In this document: positions 42,807-52,678 of the stretch, one piece after another
Layout of the letters: the number at the start of each line of letters is the position of its first letter
Position numbering within the stretch: the first letter of the stretch is position 1
DNA from: Bacilli bacterium
GTDB lineage: Bacteria > Bacillota_I > Bacilli_A > ML615J-28 > CAG-698
Assembly (NCBI GenBank): GCA_017617065.1
Contig: JAFZWP010000013.1
Coordinates: 124,001-188,000, forward strand
DNA length: 64,000 nucleotides
Direction: 5' to 3'
Notes under the pieces: model-generated
Databases searched by the model: none
What the model saw: only the letters and a program-made list of their open reading frames with translations
What the model was told of the DNA's origin: nothing
Translations under genes and position numbers: made by a program

Positions 42807-43550
42807 TTATAAACTATCATTTACTTGATAAATATAACTATTCTTATCTTTACCAATCCTATTAACTATATCTAAATAGCTTAAAATATTTAAAGCAAGC
42901 TGAGAGATTTCTTTGCTAACTTTTGCACATTTTGCATAATCATTACTAGTGAAAGTTTTATTTAATCCTGGAGGTATAAATAATTTATAATCAAGCAATG
43001 TTTTAATATCCACTTCTTCATATAAATCTAGGGGATATTTATTCAGTTTTGTGGATCCTTTTTTATGGTCTTTAGAATATCCATCTAGGACTCTTGTTTC
43101 TTCTAAATCAATTAACATAATCTTTAGATGAAGTCTTGGATTAACTAAATATGTTTTAATCTTATATAACTCTTTGAATATCATATTAATGTTACCTGGT
43201 CTTGTGGATAGGTTCTTTTGTTCAACAAGCCCTGTATCTTTATTAATCCATAATATCCATTTCTTATGATCAATTGGATAAACTATTGTTACTTCATAAC
43301 TTGATAAGAAACAATCTAGTTTAGCTCTTAGTTTATCAAATGACCTAGTTTGGATTTCATAAATATGATTATCTTTCTTAATATCGGCATAAAAAGTATC
43401 CACTTTTACTTCATGATAATTTTTATCAGGTTCTAGATATAATTTTAGAATCGAATGAACATTCTTTTCTGAAAGCATACCAATCATTTTGCGCTCTTTA
43501 TATTCATTAAATACTTTTTCACTTACACTTATAAATAATTCTTTATCCAT
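42807..43550 (-). CDS. Unknown protein, nuclease-like core with C-terminal winged-helix-like region
   Basis: 247 residues starting at MDKELF. Residues about 35-100 read HEVKVDTFYADIKKDNHIYEIQTRSF..., which looks like a PD-(D/E)XK-type core (Asp in ADI, then EIQ in place of ExK). A middle part has KKWILWINKDTGL and ETRVLDGYSKDHKKGSTK; the C-terminal 60 residues (SNDYAKCAKVSKEISQLALNIL, then a YIYQ strand) resemble a winged helix. I know similar unnamed Firmicutes proteins but no function. No ribosome binding site precedes the ATG; the -10 is 6 bases away, suggesting a leaderless mRNA. Confidence 0.7.
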   Translation of the reverse strand: MDKELFISVSEKVFNEYKERKMIGMLSEKNVHSILKLYLEPDKNYHEVKVDTFYADIKKDNHIYEIQTRSFDKLRAKLDCFLSSYEVTIVYPIDHKKWILWINKDTGLVEQKNLSTRPGNINMIFKELYKIKTYLVNPRLHLKIMLIDLEETRVLDGYSKDHKKGSTKLNKYPLDLYEEVDIKTLLDYKLFIPPGLNKTFTSNDYAKCAKVSKEISQLALNILSYLDIVNRIGKDKNSYIYQVNDSL

Positions 43551-43556
43551 ATTTAG

Positions 43557-43586
43557 ATTATAACATATAAAAAAAAGAATACACAA
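43557..43586 (-). promoter_or_regulatory. Promoter for a probably leaderless mRNA
   Basis: TTGTGT (43581-43586), 18-bp spacer, extended -10 TGTTATAAT (TATAAT at 43557-43562). Six bases separate it from the ATG at 43550, so transcription would start at or next to the start codon. The -35 lies in the arm of the preceding terminator. Confidence 0.65.
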
Positions 43587-43608
43587 ATAGTTACCTACTT
43601 GTGTATTC
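43569..43608 (-). terminator. Terminator of the giant repeat-protein gene
   Basis: A stem GAATACACAA-TAG/CTA-TTGTGTATTC with one mismatch is followed by eight T on the minus strand; a T run also lies on the plus-strand side. Confidence 0.85.
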
Positions 43609-43618
43609 GATTTTTTTA

Positions 43619-46600
43619 TTATCCATTAACACTACTAATGTTATTAACAATAGTATCAATGTTATCTTTAAGAGTAGATGATGCGCTAGCTCTTGTAGCT
43701 GGTTCATCATAATCTGCTTGAACTAAAGCAACTGTAGCCCATGAGTCAATTGGATGACCATTATACATGCCAATTGCATAAGCAGCAGTATATGGAGTTT
43801 CAAAGATACCATTAAATGTCTTTTGGATAGATCCTCTAAATGTTCTTGAAATTACGAATGCATCAGCAAGTTTTGCTCTATTTACACTAGCTAAAGCTGA
43901 AGCAATAGATGCAGCGCTTCCACCAAATGTAGAGTAATTTAAGCCGGCTGCGTTCATTTCATATAATGATTCTAGGACAGTTTGTAGGTCGTATTCGTAT
44001 CTATCATCTTCACTATAATTTGTAGTGTAGATATATTCGTACCATACAAATCCACCATATGGAGCATTGATATAATTTGCCATTACACCATCACCTGTTA
44101 AGATGCTCTTAGCTAAATCAACGAATACTTGTTCAATCATCTTAGATTGTAAGAATGTATGAACATTTGTATTAGAATTAACTTTATTAGCATCAAGAAC
44201 TGGAATAAAGTCTTCATTATTTAGTAAGTCATCTAAAGTAAAGTTCTTAGATTCATTGAAGTCATCACCTAATAATAACTTAATAGATGCAATCATATTC
44301 CATAACTCTTTATGACTAACTGTACTTCTATCAGCACTGATTAAATACCAAGCATCTAAATCATTAACTAAATCAACACCAGCATTTTCTACAGTAGGAA
44401 CGGTATTTAATGCATCCACATTCATGAAGTTAACTCTCAAAGTATCAGATATTACATAAGATTTTAATAATACTGTACGAGCATCTTCATCAGTTAAGTT
44501 AGCATAAACTGTGTTGATGTCTAAATTGAATGAATCTAAGTTACTCTTTTGTTCATCAGTTAATAAACTACCAACTGAATTCAAGAAGTAAATGATTTCA
44601 CCAGTATCTACATCCCACCAATCAGTTCTATCTTCCAGGCTCTTAAGTGTTACATGTGTACTATTTGGAATACTTAAGGCAGCTACACCTTCAAGTCTAG
44701 TAATAATTGTTTCACTGATGATTCTAGATGAAACGATATCTCTTTGACATGCAGGATCAAATAACATTGCATAATCTAGAGCACCGATTTGATCAAATGC
44801 TTTATCGCGATCAGCTGGTTTTAATAAATCGCCAACGCTTGTTAACAAGTAATCAAGTTCACCAGTAGTGGTGATATTAGTTGTTGTGATAACATGAGTT
44901 TCACTATTATATGAATCACTATAAGTATTTTCCCAAGTAATATAGTTTGGAGATAACTCTACTGCATAATTCTTAGGAAGTTTCAAAGTTCCTGAAGCAG
45001 ATGCTTCAATAATCTTTGTCTTAATAGTCTCACTAATAACTTGTGAATGAAGAATTACAACTTTACCATCAATGATATCACCTAACTTAATATTAACGTT
45101 AATGTTATTAAGCTTTGTAGAATCAGTTGGGTGAAGAATTTCATCAATTGCTGCTAACAAGTAGTTTAATTCTCCATATGCTGTAGCATATTCTTCTGCG
45201 TTATAAATATTCTTCCAACCAGTTAAGTTAGTAGTAGAAAGTCCAGCTTCAGTTGGTACGATTACACCAGTTGAAGGATCACATACTTTAACTCTGATTG
45301 TATCCGCAAGTACTAATGATTTTAGAATATCTACTCTATTATCAATAATATGTTTTAGAGAAATTGTATCTACATTCATAGTATCGATCTTAGTTTCATC
45401 ACTTGGAGCAAACATTATATCAATGGCTGCAAGTAGTCTAGACATTTCTCCATGAGCACTAACTTCTTCTAAAGCATTATAAGTATTCTTCCAGCCAGTT
45501 AAGTTAGTATTTGATACGCCATCACCTGTAGGGATTGAAATACCGCCAATTCCAACTAGTTTAACTCTAATAGTATCAGCAAGTACTAATGATTTTAAGA
45601 TTTCATCTCTATTAGTAATTAACTTCTTAACTTTAATATCGTTAGTATTTACAGAATTTAGAGTAGTATTTTCATCTACATCTAGGGCAAGCTCAATTGC
45701 ACCTAAGATGTACGAAATTTCACCATGGCTAGCTAAGCTTTCATCTAGATTATAAGTATTCTTCCAACCAGTTAAATCATCTACACCTAAACCTTCACCA
45801 GTAGGGATATTAATTCCGTCAACGGCAAGAAGTTTTGCTTTAATTGTGTTAGTGATAACAACACTTCTTAAAATATCATCACGATTTGATGTGATACGTT
45901 GTAATTTGATTGTAGATACATTTAAAGTATCAATAGATGTATTATCATCTAAATCTAAGATGTAGTTTACACTCTTAAGTAACGAATCTACTTCACCATG
46001 AGTTACAACTGCTTCTTCTTCATCATAAGTATTCTTCCAACCAGTTAAGTCTGTTTCACTTAATCCTTCATTTTCTGGAGCTGTAATACCAGTTGATGGA
46101 GCAAGTAATTTAGTCTTAATTGTATTAGTTAATACGACACTCATTAATGCTTCATCAGTATGAGTGATTAAAGCTTTAAGTTTAATTGAGTTAGTATTAA
46201 TTGAAGAAATCGTAGTATCTTCATCTACTGTAATGATGAACTTAATTGAGTAAAGAAGTTTAGATATTTCACCATGAGTATCAACAGTACCATTAGCTTT
46301 ATAAGTGTTCTTCCAACCAGTTAAGTCGGTTTCACTTAAACCTTCGTTAGCAGGAATATCAATATCATTGATTTCTAATAACTTAGTCTTAATCGTTCCG
46401 CAAATAACTTTAGATTTTAAGATTTCATCTCTGTTATCAATTACTTTCTTTAACTTAATATCGTTAGTATTGATTGTATTGATTGTAGTAGATGCATCTA
46501 CATCTAGAATTATACCAACTGAATATAGAAGCATTGATAATTCAGCTGTATTAACTAATTCATCACTAGCATTATATGTATTCTTCCAACCTTCTAAGCC

Positions 46601-49600
46601 AGTTGTACTTAATCCTTCGTTAGCAGGAATATCAATACCATCAACTGCTAATAATTTCTTTCTAATAGTTTCAGATATTACTAATGATTTTAAGATTTCA
46701 TCTCTATAATCAATTACATTCTTTAACTTAATATTATTAGTATCGATTGTATTGATTGTAGTATCTGCATTTACATCTAATACTTTACCGACTGCTAATA
46801 ATAAATGAGATAATTCAGCTCGTTTATTAATAGTTTCATCAGCATTATAAGTTGATTTCCAACCATCTAAGTTTGTAGAACTTAAATCTTCACCTGTAGG
46901 GATATCAATACCATCAACTGCTAATAATTTCTTTCTAATAGTTTCAGATATTACTAATGATTTTAAAATTTCATCTCTATTATCAATAACAGGTTTTAAT
47001 TTAATTTCATTAGTATTAATGTTGTTAATTGTAGTTTCTTCATTAACATTTAATACTTTACCAACAGCACCTAGTAAGAATGCTAATTCACCACGCTTAT
47101 TAACCGTTTCATCAGCATTATAAGTTGATTTCCAACCATCTAAGTCTGTAGAGCTTAAATCTTCACCTGTAGGGATATCAATTCCATCTACTTCTAGTAA
47201 TTTCTTTCTAATAGTTTCAGATATTACTAATGATTTTAGAATATCATCTCTATTATCTACAACTGGTTTTAATTTAATAGATTCAGTAGATACATTATTA
47301 ATAGTTGTATTTTCATCCACATTCAATACTATACCAACAGCACCTAGTAAGAATGCTAATTCTGCTCTCTTATTAACTGTACCATTAGCGTTGTATGTAG
47401 ATTTCCAACCAGCTAAAGAATCAGAACTTAGTGTTGTATTAGCAGGAATGCTAATTCCTTCAACCGCTAATAATTTAACTCTAATAGTTTCAGATATTAC
47501 TAATGATTTTAAGATTTCATCTCTATTATCTACAACAGGTTTTAACTTAATAGAATTTGTATTAATAGTATTGATAGTTGTATCATCATTTACTTCTAAT
47601 ACAATATTAACAGCAGCTAACAAAGCATCTAACTCAGCACGAGAGTTAACTGTACCATCAGCGTTATAAGTATTTTTCCAACCTTCTAGACCAGTTGTGC
47701 TTAATCCTTCACCGCTAGGGATATCAATACCATCAACTTCTAATAATTTCTTTCTAATAGTTTCTGAAATTACTAATGATTTTAAGATGGCATCACGATT
47801 AGTAATAACATTCTTTAACTTAATTGAATTAGTATCAATGTTGTTAATTGTAGTTTCTTCAGTTACATTTAATACTACATCAACTGCTACTAATAATGCA
47901 TTTAATTCAGCACGAGTAGCTACAGTTCCATCTACATTATAAGTATTTTTCCAACCTTCTAGACCAGTTGTACTTAATCCTTCACCACTAGGGATATCAA
48001 TACCATCAATATCAAGTAATTTCTTTCTAATAGTTTCAGATATTACTAATGATTTTAGAATATCATCTCTACGATTTATAACATTCTTTAATTTGATTGA
48101 ATTAGTATCGATATTATTAACTGTAGTTTCTTCAGTTACGTTTAATACGATATTAACAGCATCAAGTAAAGCAGAAAGTTCTGCACTTGTAGCTACAGTT
48201 CCATCATTATTGTAAGTATTCTTCCAACCAGTTAAGTCAGTCTTACTTAGTCCTTCATTATCAGGAACATTAATGCCTTCTACTTCCATTAGTTTAGTTC
48301 TAATAGTTTCCGAAATTACTAATGATTTTAGAATATCATTCTTATGATCAAGAATTGCTTTTAGTTTAATAGCATCAGTAGCTATATTATTGATTTGCGT
48401 ATTATCATCGATTGCAATAACATATCCTACTGCACTAAGTAAGGCAGATAATTCTGCTGTAGTATTAACTGAGCCATCAGCGTTATATGTATTCTTCCAA
48501 CCAGTTAAGTTAGTAGAATTTAAGTTTTCATTAGCAGGAATGCTAATGCCTTCTACTTCTAATAATTTAACTCTAATAGTTTCTGAGATTACTAATGATT
48601 TTAATATCTCGTTACGATTATCAATAACTGATTTAATCTTCAATGAATCAGTAGAGATATTATCAATTGTAGTGGCATCAGTAATATTTAATACATAACT
48701 AATAGCATTTAGAATGTATGATAATTCTCCGTGTGTAGCTACACTTCCATCCTCGTTATAGGTATTTTTCCATCCAGTTAAATCAGTAGTACTTAAATCT
48801 TCGCCTGTAGGGATATTGATACCTTCAATATCAAGTAATTTAGTTCTAATAGTTTCTGATATAACTTTAGATTTTAAAATACCATCACGATTATCAATGA
48901 TTGATTTTAGTTTTAAACTATCTGTAGAAATATTGTTAATTGATGTTTCATCATTTATTGTTATTACTTTCGTAATAGCATCTAACATGATTGATAATTC
49001 ACCATATGTATCAATACTTCCATCATCATTATAAGTGTTCTTCCAACCAGTTAAATCAGTTTCACTTAATCCTTCATTAGCAGGAATATCAATTCCATCA
49101 ATCTTAACTATATTTTGTTTAATTGTTTCACAGATAATTAAAGATTTTAAAATTGTATCTTTAGAATCAATGATTGGTTTAAGCTTTAAGTTATCCGCAT
49201 TAACACTTCCACCATTAAATATTGCTTTAATTGCTTTTAAGATGTTAGCTGATTCATCAGCTTCATCCCATTTATCATGATCGACTTTTCCTCCATCATC
49301 TTTTAATTCCATAGGAACATAAATGAATGGGCTATCTTGTTTAGATAAATCTTCGATGGCAGTAATCAATGCATCATTGATTACAACTGAAGCTGTGATG
49401 TTTTCAATATCACTATCTTCTACTTTAGATAGAGCACTAGTTAGATTATCTGTATTAGAGAAATCTAGGTCACTATCACCAAGTTTTGATGTAATCGATA
49501 AAACAGCAATAAAGATCTTACGAAGTTCGCCTTCGTTATATCCATATACTTCAATCTTTGTATCTTCTTTTAATTCAAAGTAAATAACTTCATGATTCTC

Positions 49601-52342
49601 ATTTTCTCCAACTTTGATTGTAGATAAATCAATAGATATTGGAGCTACAGTATCTACTCTAACTGAATAGATCAATTCTCCATCGGCATATACATTGAAT
49701 TTGTTTACTTTGTTTTCATTATCTAAATCTACATGCGCTGGGTTAATGTTTAATGTAGAACCAGTTAATGTATAAGCTTCTACACCCATACCTTTTAAGT
49801 TAACGCCATATGCTACATATTGATTTGCACCATTTGGTGTATGATAAATTGGATTACCAGAACCATCTTTACCAACTTTAACTTTTGTTAAGTCTAGGCT
49901 AACAGCTTCACCTGCGTTACATCTTACACTAGTTAAATATGCACCATTACAATAAACTAAATAATGATTAACTAAATATTCTTCATCGAGTGTTTTATTA
50001 GTAGGAGTAATATTTAAATTATTTCCATCTAATGAAGCAGTCTCAAGAATACGGAATTGGTCATACCACTGATCTGGATTAGCATTAACTCTTGCTACTC
50101 CACTACCAATAACTGATAAAGTTTGGCCTTCCCCACTGTTATCAACTAAGAAATTAACAATAGTACCTCGCATTATTTTACTAGTTAAAATAGCTTCAAG
50201 TTCTGCTTCAGTTAGTCCGGCTAGTGTATTAATTGAAAAGCCAGAGTTTTCACCTTCTGAATTAAATAAGTTTTTACCTAAAACCTGCATTGCTTTTAAT
50301 ACACTGCGAAGTTCGACTTCAGTACTTGCTTGATCATCCCAATCTTCGAATGTACCAAATCTAAGCTGCATTTCACCAGTTGATAAATTGCTTAATAATA
50401 AGTCGAGTGAATTAGATAAACTATCTCTAATAATTGTAGATTGTGATAAATATTTAGCTAAGTCATCTACATTTAGCTTATCAATCATATCAGCAATATT
50501 AACTTCAGCATTCTCACCGAACATGCTTAAGAAGCCAGATTTTACAAGACACGTAGCTGCATTTAAGAATGCTTTACATTCATTTGCATCAAACTTAACA
50601 CCTTCACCAATTGTAATATATTGTTTATAATCTTCTGGAAGTAATTTCTCTCTTGCAAATGTAACAAGACCTGCAGCTGAATTATTAACTAAATTAGAAG
50701 TAAACAATGTATCTACAAATTTATTAATCTTTTCTTCAGTGAATAAATCAATAATAGCTGCATAATTATCTTTATCGATAAATACTCTACCAGTTTCAGG
50801 ATCTTTTAATAAATCTTGAAGGGCAATATAAACATCACCTAATTTACCAATTTCGCCACTCCAAGTAGCTCCCTCTGGCATATTAGTAAGTTGTTCTAGA
50901 TCTAGACCGAATTCATCTAGTGATTGTTTAACACTTTCAATTGTAGTTAAATATGTAATTCCAATAGGAGCTAAAATATCTACTGTATCAAGACCGCCTA
51001 AGTGGTCTTCATCAAATAATAACTTAATAGCTTCTGGATCTAGATTCAAGAATGTATTAATATCCTTTTCACCTTCACCAACAAAGACAGCGATAACTTT
51101 TCTAGCATCTACTAAAGAATAACCAATACTCTTAATATCACTAATTAAAGCATTTGAAATTGTTGGGATATCTTCAGGTTTAAAGTATTCATTTAATAAC
51201 TTATTACCATTTTCATCAGTTAATACATCACTATACATTCCGATTTCTAAAGCAACTGGGATAGCTACTTTTAGAATTGATAAATCACTAATAGCATCAA
51301 CTAATTCTTTTAAGGCTTTTTCACCTTCTTCACCGATGCTTAGGATTGCTTCAAGTGAAGGGTTTTGAATGTCAAATTCATTAGCTACTTTTGCGAATGC
51401 ATTAGCAACTGATTCAATTTCACTTCTTAATTTTACCCTTACTTTTTCATCACCCATTTTTACATCAAATGAGAATACACCATCGAATAAGAATTCATCA
51501 AATGGAACTGATGATACTTTAATAGCACCAAACATAGCACCTGGAACAGACTTTCTATAAGCACCAACGATGCTTGATAAGAATTCCATATCCATACCAC
51601 CAAATAATGAATTAGAATTATTACTATTTCCTTCGCTAGCATCTAGAGTAATTAGGCTAGCTTTTCCATCTGATAATACTAATACGGCTTCAGTATTATT
51701 ATTAGAACTAGTTGCTTCAGCTACCGCCATTGCGCTTGTAGCAATAGATGCTACACCGGCAATTAGTGTAAATATTAATAATGAATACATTGCACCTTTA
51801 AAAGCACCAATTCCAAATCCAATCATTCTTCCACCGAATGTCTTCTTTGGCCTTACACCATCTACTTTCTTTGGTCTAATTATTAACCAAATAATATCAG
51901 CGATGACCTTAAATAATGTGAATGCAAGGATTAATAATATTAATATGTATACTAATTTAACAGCGAACGAAACAATTCCTAAAACGAATGATGCAGTTAC
52001 ACTACCTTGGGCTACCGCATCTGCAAACTGAGGGGCATTAGTTTCTATAATACCTAAGACTATATCTTCCATTGAAGATGTAGCTGTAATTCCTGGGTAG
52101 AGATTAGAAAGCAATGGTCCAAACCACCTACCAACAGGCATCTTCATAAGTGCACTAATGGCAATCATCATCAAACCAAAGCCTAGTCCAAAAACAATTA
52201 CCGATACAATCAAATAGAAAATTGATTTTCTACATCCTCGTAAAAACCCCAAAAATCCATTAAGCACTACAAAAATCAAGAATACAATCGTAAATGCTAA
52301 TGCCACATTTTGAGCATTAATTTCAATTCCAAACAAATTCAT
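43619..52342 (-). CDS. Giant membrane-anchored protein with tandem 91-residue repeats
   Basis: 2907 residues in one frame. The N terminus has four or more membrane helices (about 10-33, 40-62, 115-150, 172-205) with GFLRGCRKSIFYLIVS, reminiscent of CvpA-family proteins. Residues about 220-1060 are helical and acidic without clear repeats except two short beta units near 750-900 (DEEYLVNHYLVYCNG / DNENKVNKFNVYADG). From about 1063 onward fifteen units of about 91 residues follow, each starting ILKSLVISETIR and containing GWKNTYN, an AELxxLLxAV helix and an INTNxIKLK segment; three divergent units and a unique C terminus close it. No enzyme motif seen. It has an extended -10 promoter and its own terminator. 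Topology predicts the repeats on one side of the membrane; which side is not clear. Confidence 0.85.
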   Translation of the reverse strand: MNLFGIEINAQNVALAFTIVFLIFVVLNGFLGFLRGCRKSIFYLIVSVIVFGLGFGLMMIAISALMKMPVGRWFGPLLSNLYPGITATSSMEDIVLGIIETNAPQFADAVAQGSVTASFVLGIVSFAVKLVYILILLILAFTLFKVIADIIWLIIRPKKVDGVRPKKTFGGRMIGFGIGAFKGAMYSLLIFTLIAGVASIATSAMAVAEATSSNNNTEAVLVLSDGKASLITLDASEGNSNNSNSLFGGMDMEFLSSIVGAYRKSVPGAMFGAIKVSSVPFDEFLFDGVFSFDVKMGDEKVRVKLRSEIESVANAFAKVANEFDIQNPSLEAILSIGEEGEKALKELVDAISDLSILKVAIPVALEIGMYSDVLTDENGNKLLNEYFKPEDIPTISNALISDIKSIGYSLVDARKVIAVFVGEGEKDINTFLNLDPEAIKLLFDEDHLGGLDTVDILAPIGITYLTTIESVKQSLDEFGLDLEQLTNMPEGATWSGEIGKLGDVYIALQDLLKDPETGRVFIDKDNYAAIIDLFTEEKINKFVDTLFTSNLVNNSAAGLVTFAREKLLPEDYKQYITIGEGVKFDANECKAFLNAATCLVKSGFLSMFGENAEVNIADMIDKLNVDDLAKYLSQSTIIRDSLSNSLDLLLSNLSTGEMQLRFGTFEDWDDQASTEVELRSVLKAMQVLGKNLFNSEGENSGFSINTLAGLTEAELEAILTSKIMRGTIVNFLVDNSGEGQTLSVIGSGVARVNANPDQWYDQFRILETASLDGNNLNITPTNKTLDEEYLVNHYLVYCNGAYLTSVRCNAGEAVSLDLTKVKVGKDGSGNPIYHTPNGANQYVAYGVNLKGMGVEAYTLTGSTLNINPAHVDLDNENKVNKFNVYADGELIYSVRVDTVAPISIDLSTIKVGENENHEVIYFELKEDTKIEVYGYNEGELRKIFIAVLSITSKLGDSDLDFSNTDNLTSALSKVEDSDIENITASVVINDALITAIEDLSKQDSPFIYVPMELKDDGGKVDHDKWDEADESANILKAIKAIFNGGSVNADNLKLKPIIDSKDTILKSLIICETIKQNIVKIDGIDIPANEGLSETDLTGWKNTYNDDGSIDTYGELSIMLDAITKVITINDETSINNISTDSLKLKSIIDNRDGILKSKVISETIRTKLLDIEGINIPTGEDLSTTDLTGWKNTYNEDGSVATHGELSYILNAISYVLNITDATTIDNISTDSLKIKSVIDNRNEILKSLVISETIRVKLLEVEGISIPANENLNSTNLTGWKNTYNADGSVNTTAELSALLSAVGYVIAIDDNTQINNIATDAIKLKAILDHKNDILKSLVISETIRTKLMEVEGINVPDNEGLSKTDLTGWKNTYNNDGTVATSAELSALLDAVNIVLNVTEETTVNNIDTNSIKLKNVINRRDDILKSLVISETIRKKLLDIDGIDIPSGEGLSTTGLEGWKNTYNVDGTVATRAELNALLVAVDVVLNVTEETTINNIDTNSIKLKNVITNRDAILKSLVISETIRKKLLEVDGIDIPSGEGLSTTGLEGWKNTYNADGTVNSRAELDALLAAVNIVLEVNDDTTINTINTNSIKLKPVVDNRDEILKSLVISETIRVKLLAVEGISIPANTTLSSDSLAGWKSTYNANGTVNKRAELAFLLGAVGIVLNVDENTTINNVSTESIKLKPVVDNRDDILKSLVISETIRKKLLEVDGIDIPTGEDLSSTDLDGWKSTYNADETVNKRGELAFLLGAVGKVLNVNEETTINNINTNEIKLKPVIDNRDEILKSLVISETIRKKLLAVDGIDIPTGEDLSSTNLDGWKSTYNADETINKRAELSHLLLAVGKVLDVNADTTINTIDTNNIKLKNVIDYRDEILKSLVISETIRKKLLAVDGIDIPANEGLSTTGLEGWKNTYNASDELVNTAELSMLLYSVGIILDVDASTTINTINTNDIKLKKVIDNRDEILKSKVICGTIKTKLLEINDIDIPANEGLSETDLTGWKNTYKANGTVDTHGEISKLLYSIKFIITVDEDTTISSINTNSIKLKALITHTDEALMSVVLTNTIKTKLLAPSTGITAPENEGLSETDLTGWKNTYDEEEAVVTHGEVDSLLKSVNYILDLDDNTSIDTLNVSTIKLQRITSNRDDILRSVVITNTIKAKLLAVDGINIPTGEGLGVDDLTGWKNTYNLDESLASHGEISYILGAIELALDVDENTTLNSVNTNDIKVKKLITNRDEILKSLVLADTIRVKLVGIGGISIPTGDGVSNTNLTGWKNTYNALEEVSAHGEMSRLLAAIDIMFAPSDETKIDTMNVDTISLKHIIDNRVDILKSLVLADTIRVKVCDPSTGVIVPTEAGLSTTNLTGWKNIYNAEEYATAYGELNYLLAAIDEILHPTDSTKLNNINVNIKLGDIIDGKVVILHSQVISETIKTKIIEASASGTLKLPKNYAVELSPNYITWENTYSDSYNSETHVITTTNITTTGELDYLLTSVGDLLKPADRDKAFDQIGALDYAMLFDPACQRDIVSSRIISETIITRLEGVAALSIPNSTHVTLKSLEDRTDWWDVDTGEIIYFLNSVGSLLTDEQKSNLDSFNLDINTVYANLTDEDARTVLLKSYVISDTLRVNFMNVDALNTVPTVENAGVDLVNDLDAWYLISADRSTVSHKELWNMIASIKLLLGDDFNESKNFTLDDLLNNEDFIPVLDANKVNSNTNVHTFLQSKMIEQVFVDLAKSILTGDGVMANYINAPYGGFVWYEYIYTTNYSEDDRYEYDLQTVLESLYEMNAAGLNYSTFGGSAASIASALASVNRAKLADAFVISRTFRGSIQKTFNGIFETPYTAAYAIGMYNGHPIDSWATVALVQADYDEPATRASASSTLKDNIDTIVNNISSVNG
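45056..49153 (-). repeat. Fifteen tandem coding repeats of about 273 bp
   Basis: 4098 bp divided by 15 units is 273 bp (91 codons). Units 4-10 are closest to each other, often with long shared DNA blocks such as the segment encoding LVISETIRKKLL, whereas the outer units have drifted; two units carry one extra codon. This pattern fits expansion by recombination from the middle of the array. Three divergent units continue to about 44200. Confidence 0.88.
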
Positions 52343-52379
52343 ATTATTTCCTCGCTTTGTTTATATAATTATTCATTAA

Positions 52380-52388
52380 ATTATAACA
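52380..52388 (-). promoter_or_regulatory. Extended -10 promoter of the giant gene
   Basis: TGTTATAAT with ATA upstream, the same core as before the genes at 41806 and 42807. No clear -35. The leader to the ATG is about 30 nt and has GAGGAA. Confidence 0.55.
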
Positions 52389-52446
52389 TATATAAAAAGT
52401 AAATGTATACAAAACTAATTCAAAATTTTTATTAATTTATTATTTC

Positions 52447-52475
52447 TTGAAAAAAAATGCTTAATAGTTTATAAT
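52447..52475 (+). promoter_or_regulatory. Promoter of tRNA-Leu
   Basis: TTGAAA (52447-52452), 17-bp spacer, TATAAT (52470-52475), 13 bp before the mature tRNA. Confidence 0.82.
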
Positions 52476-52488
52476 TCTAGTAGTTAAT

Positions 52489-52573
52489 GCCACTGTGTTG
52501 AAATCGGTAGACAAACTTGACTCAAAATCAAGCGCTGAAAGGCGTGCCGGTTCGAGTCCGGCCAGTGGCACCA
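52489..52573 (+). tRNA. tRNA-Leu (CAA)
   Basis: Acceptor stem GCCACTG/CAGTGGC, anticodon stem CTTGA/TCAAG with loop CTCAAAA (anticodon CAA, reads UUG), a long variable arm CGCTGAAAGGCG, T-loop GGTTCGAGTCC and an encoded ACCA end. 85 nt, class II as expected for Leu. Confidence 0.96.
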
Positions 52574-52584
52574 TAAAGGAAAGG

Positions 52585-52612
52585 CTTTGGTTTTCTAATC
52601 AAAGTTTTTTTT
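52585..52612 (+). terminator. Terminator of tRNA-Leu
   Basis: Stem CTTTGGTT/AATCAAAG with one G-T pair and loop TTCT, followed by eight T. Confidence 0.85.
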
Positions 52613-52678
52613 ATTTATTAAACAAAGTTTTAAAAAAAAGAGTATAATGTTAATAGAAATATAAAATGAGGTATTAAT

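Noticed and set aside
45056..49153. Possible CRISPR or satellite array
   Set aside because: The 273-bp period keeps one reading frame across all units, with mostly conservative amino acid changes. CRISPR repeats are 24-50 bp with unrelated spacers.
46305..51560. Series of plus-strand ORFs of 60-150 residues opposite the giant gene
   Set aside because: They recur with the 273-bp period of the repeats and are antisense reflections of the repeated codons. They have no ribosome binding sites.
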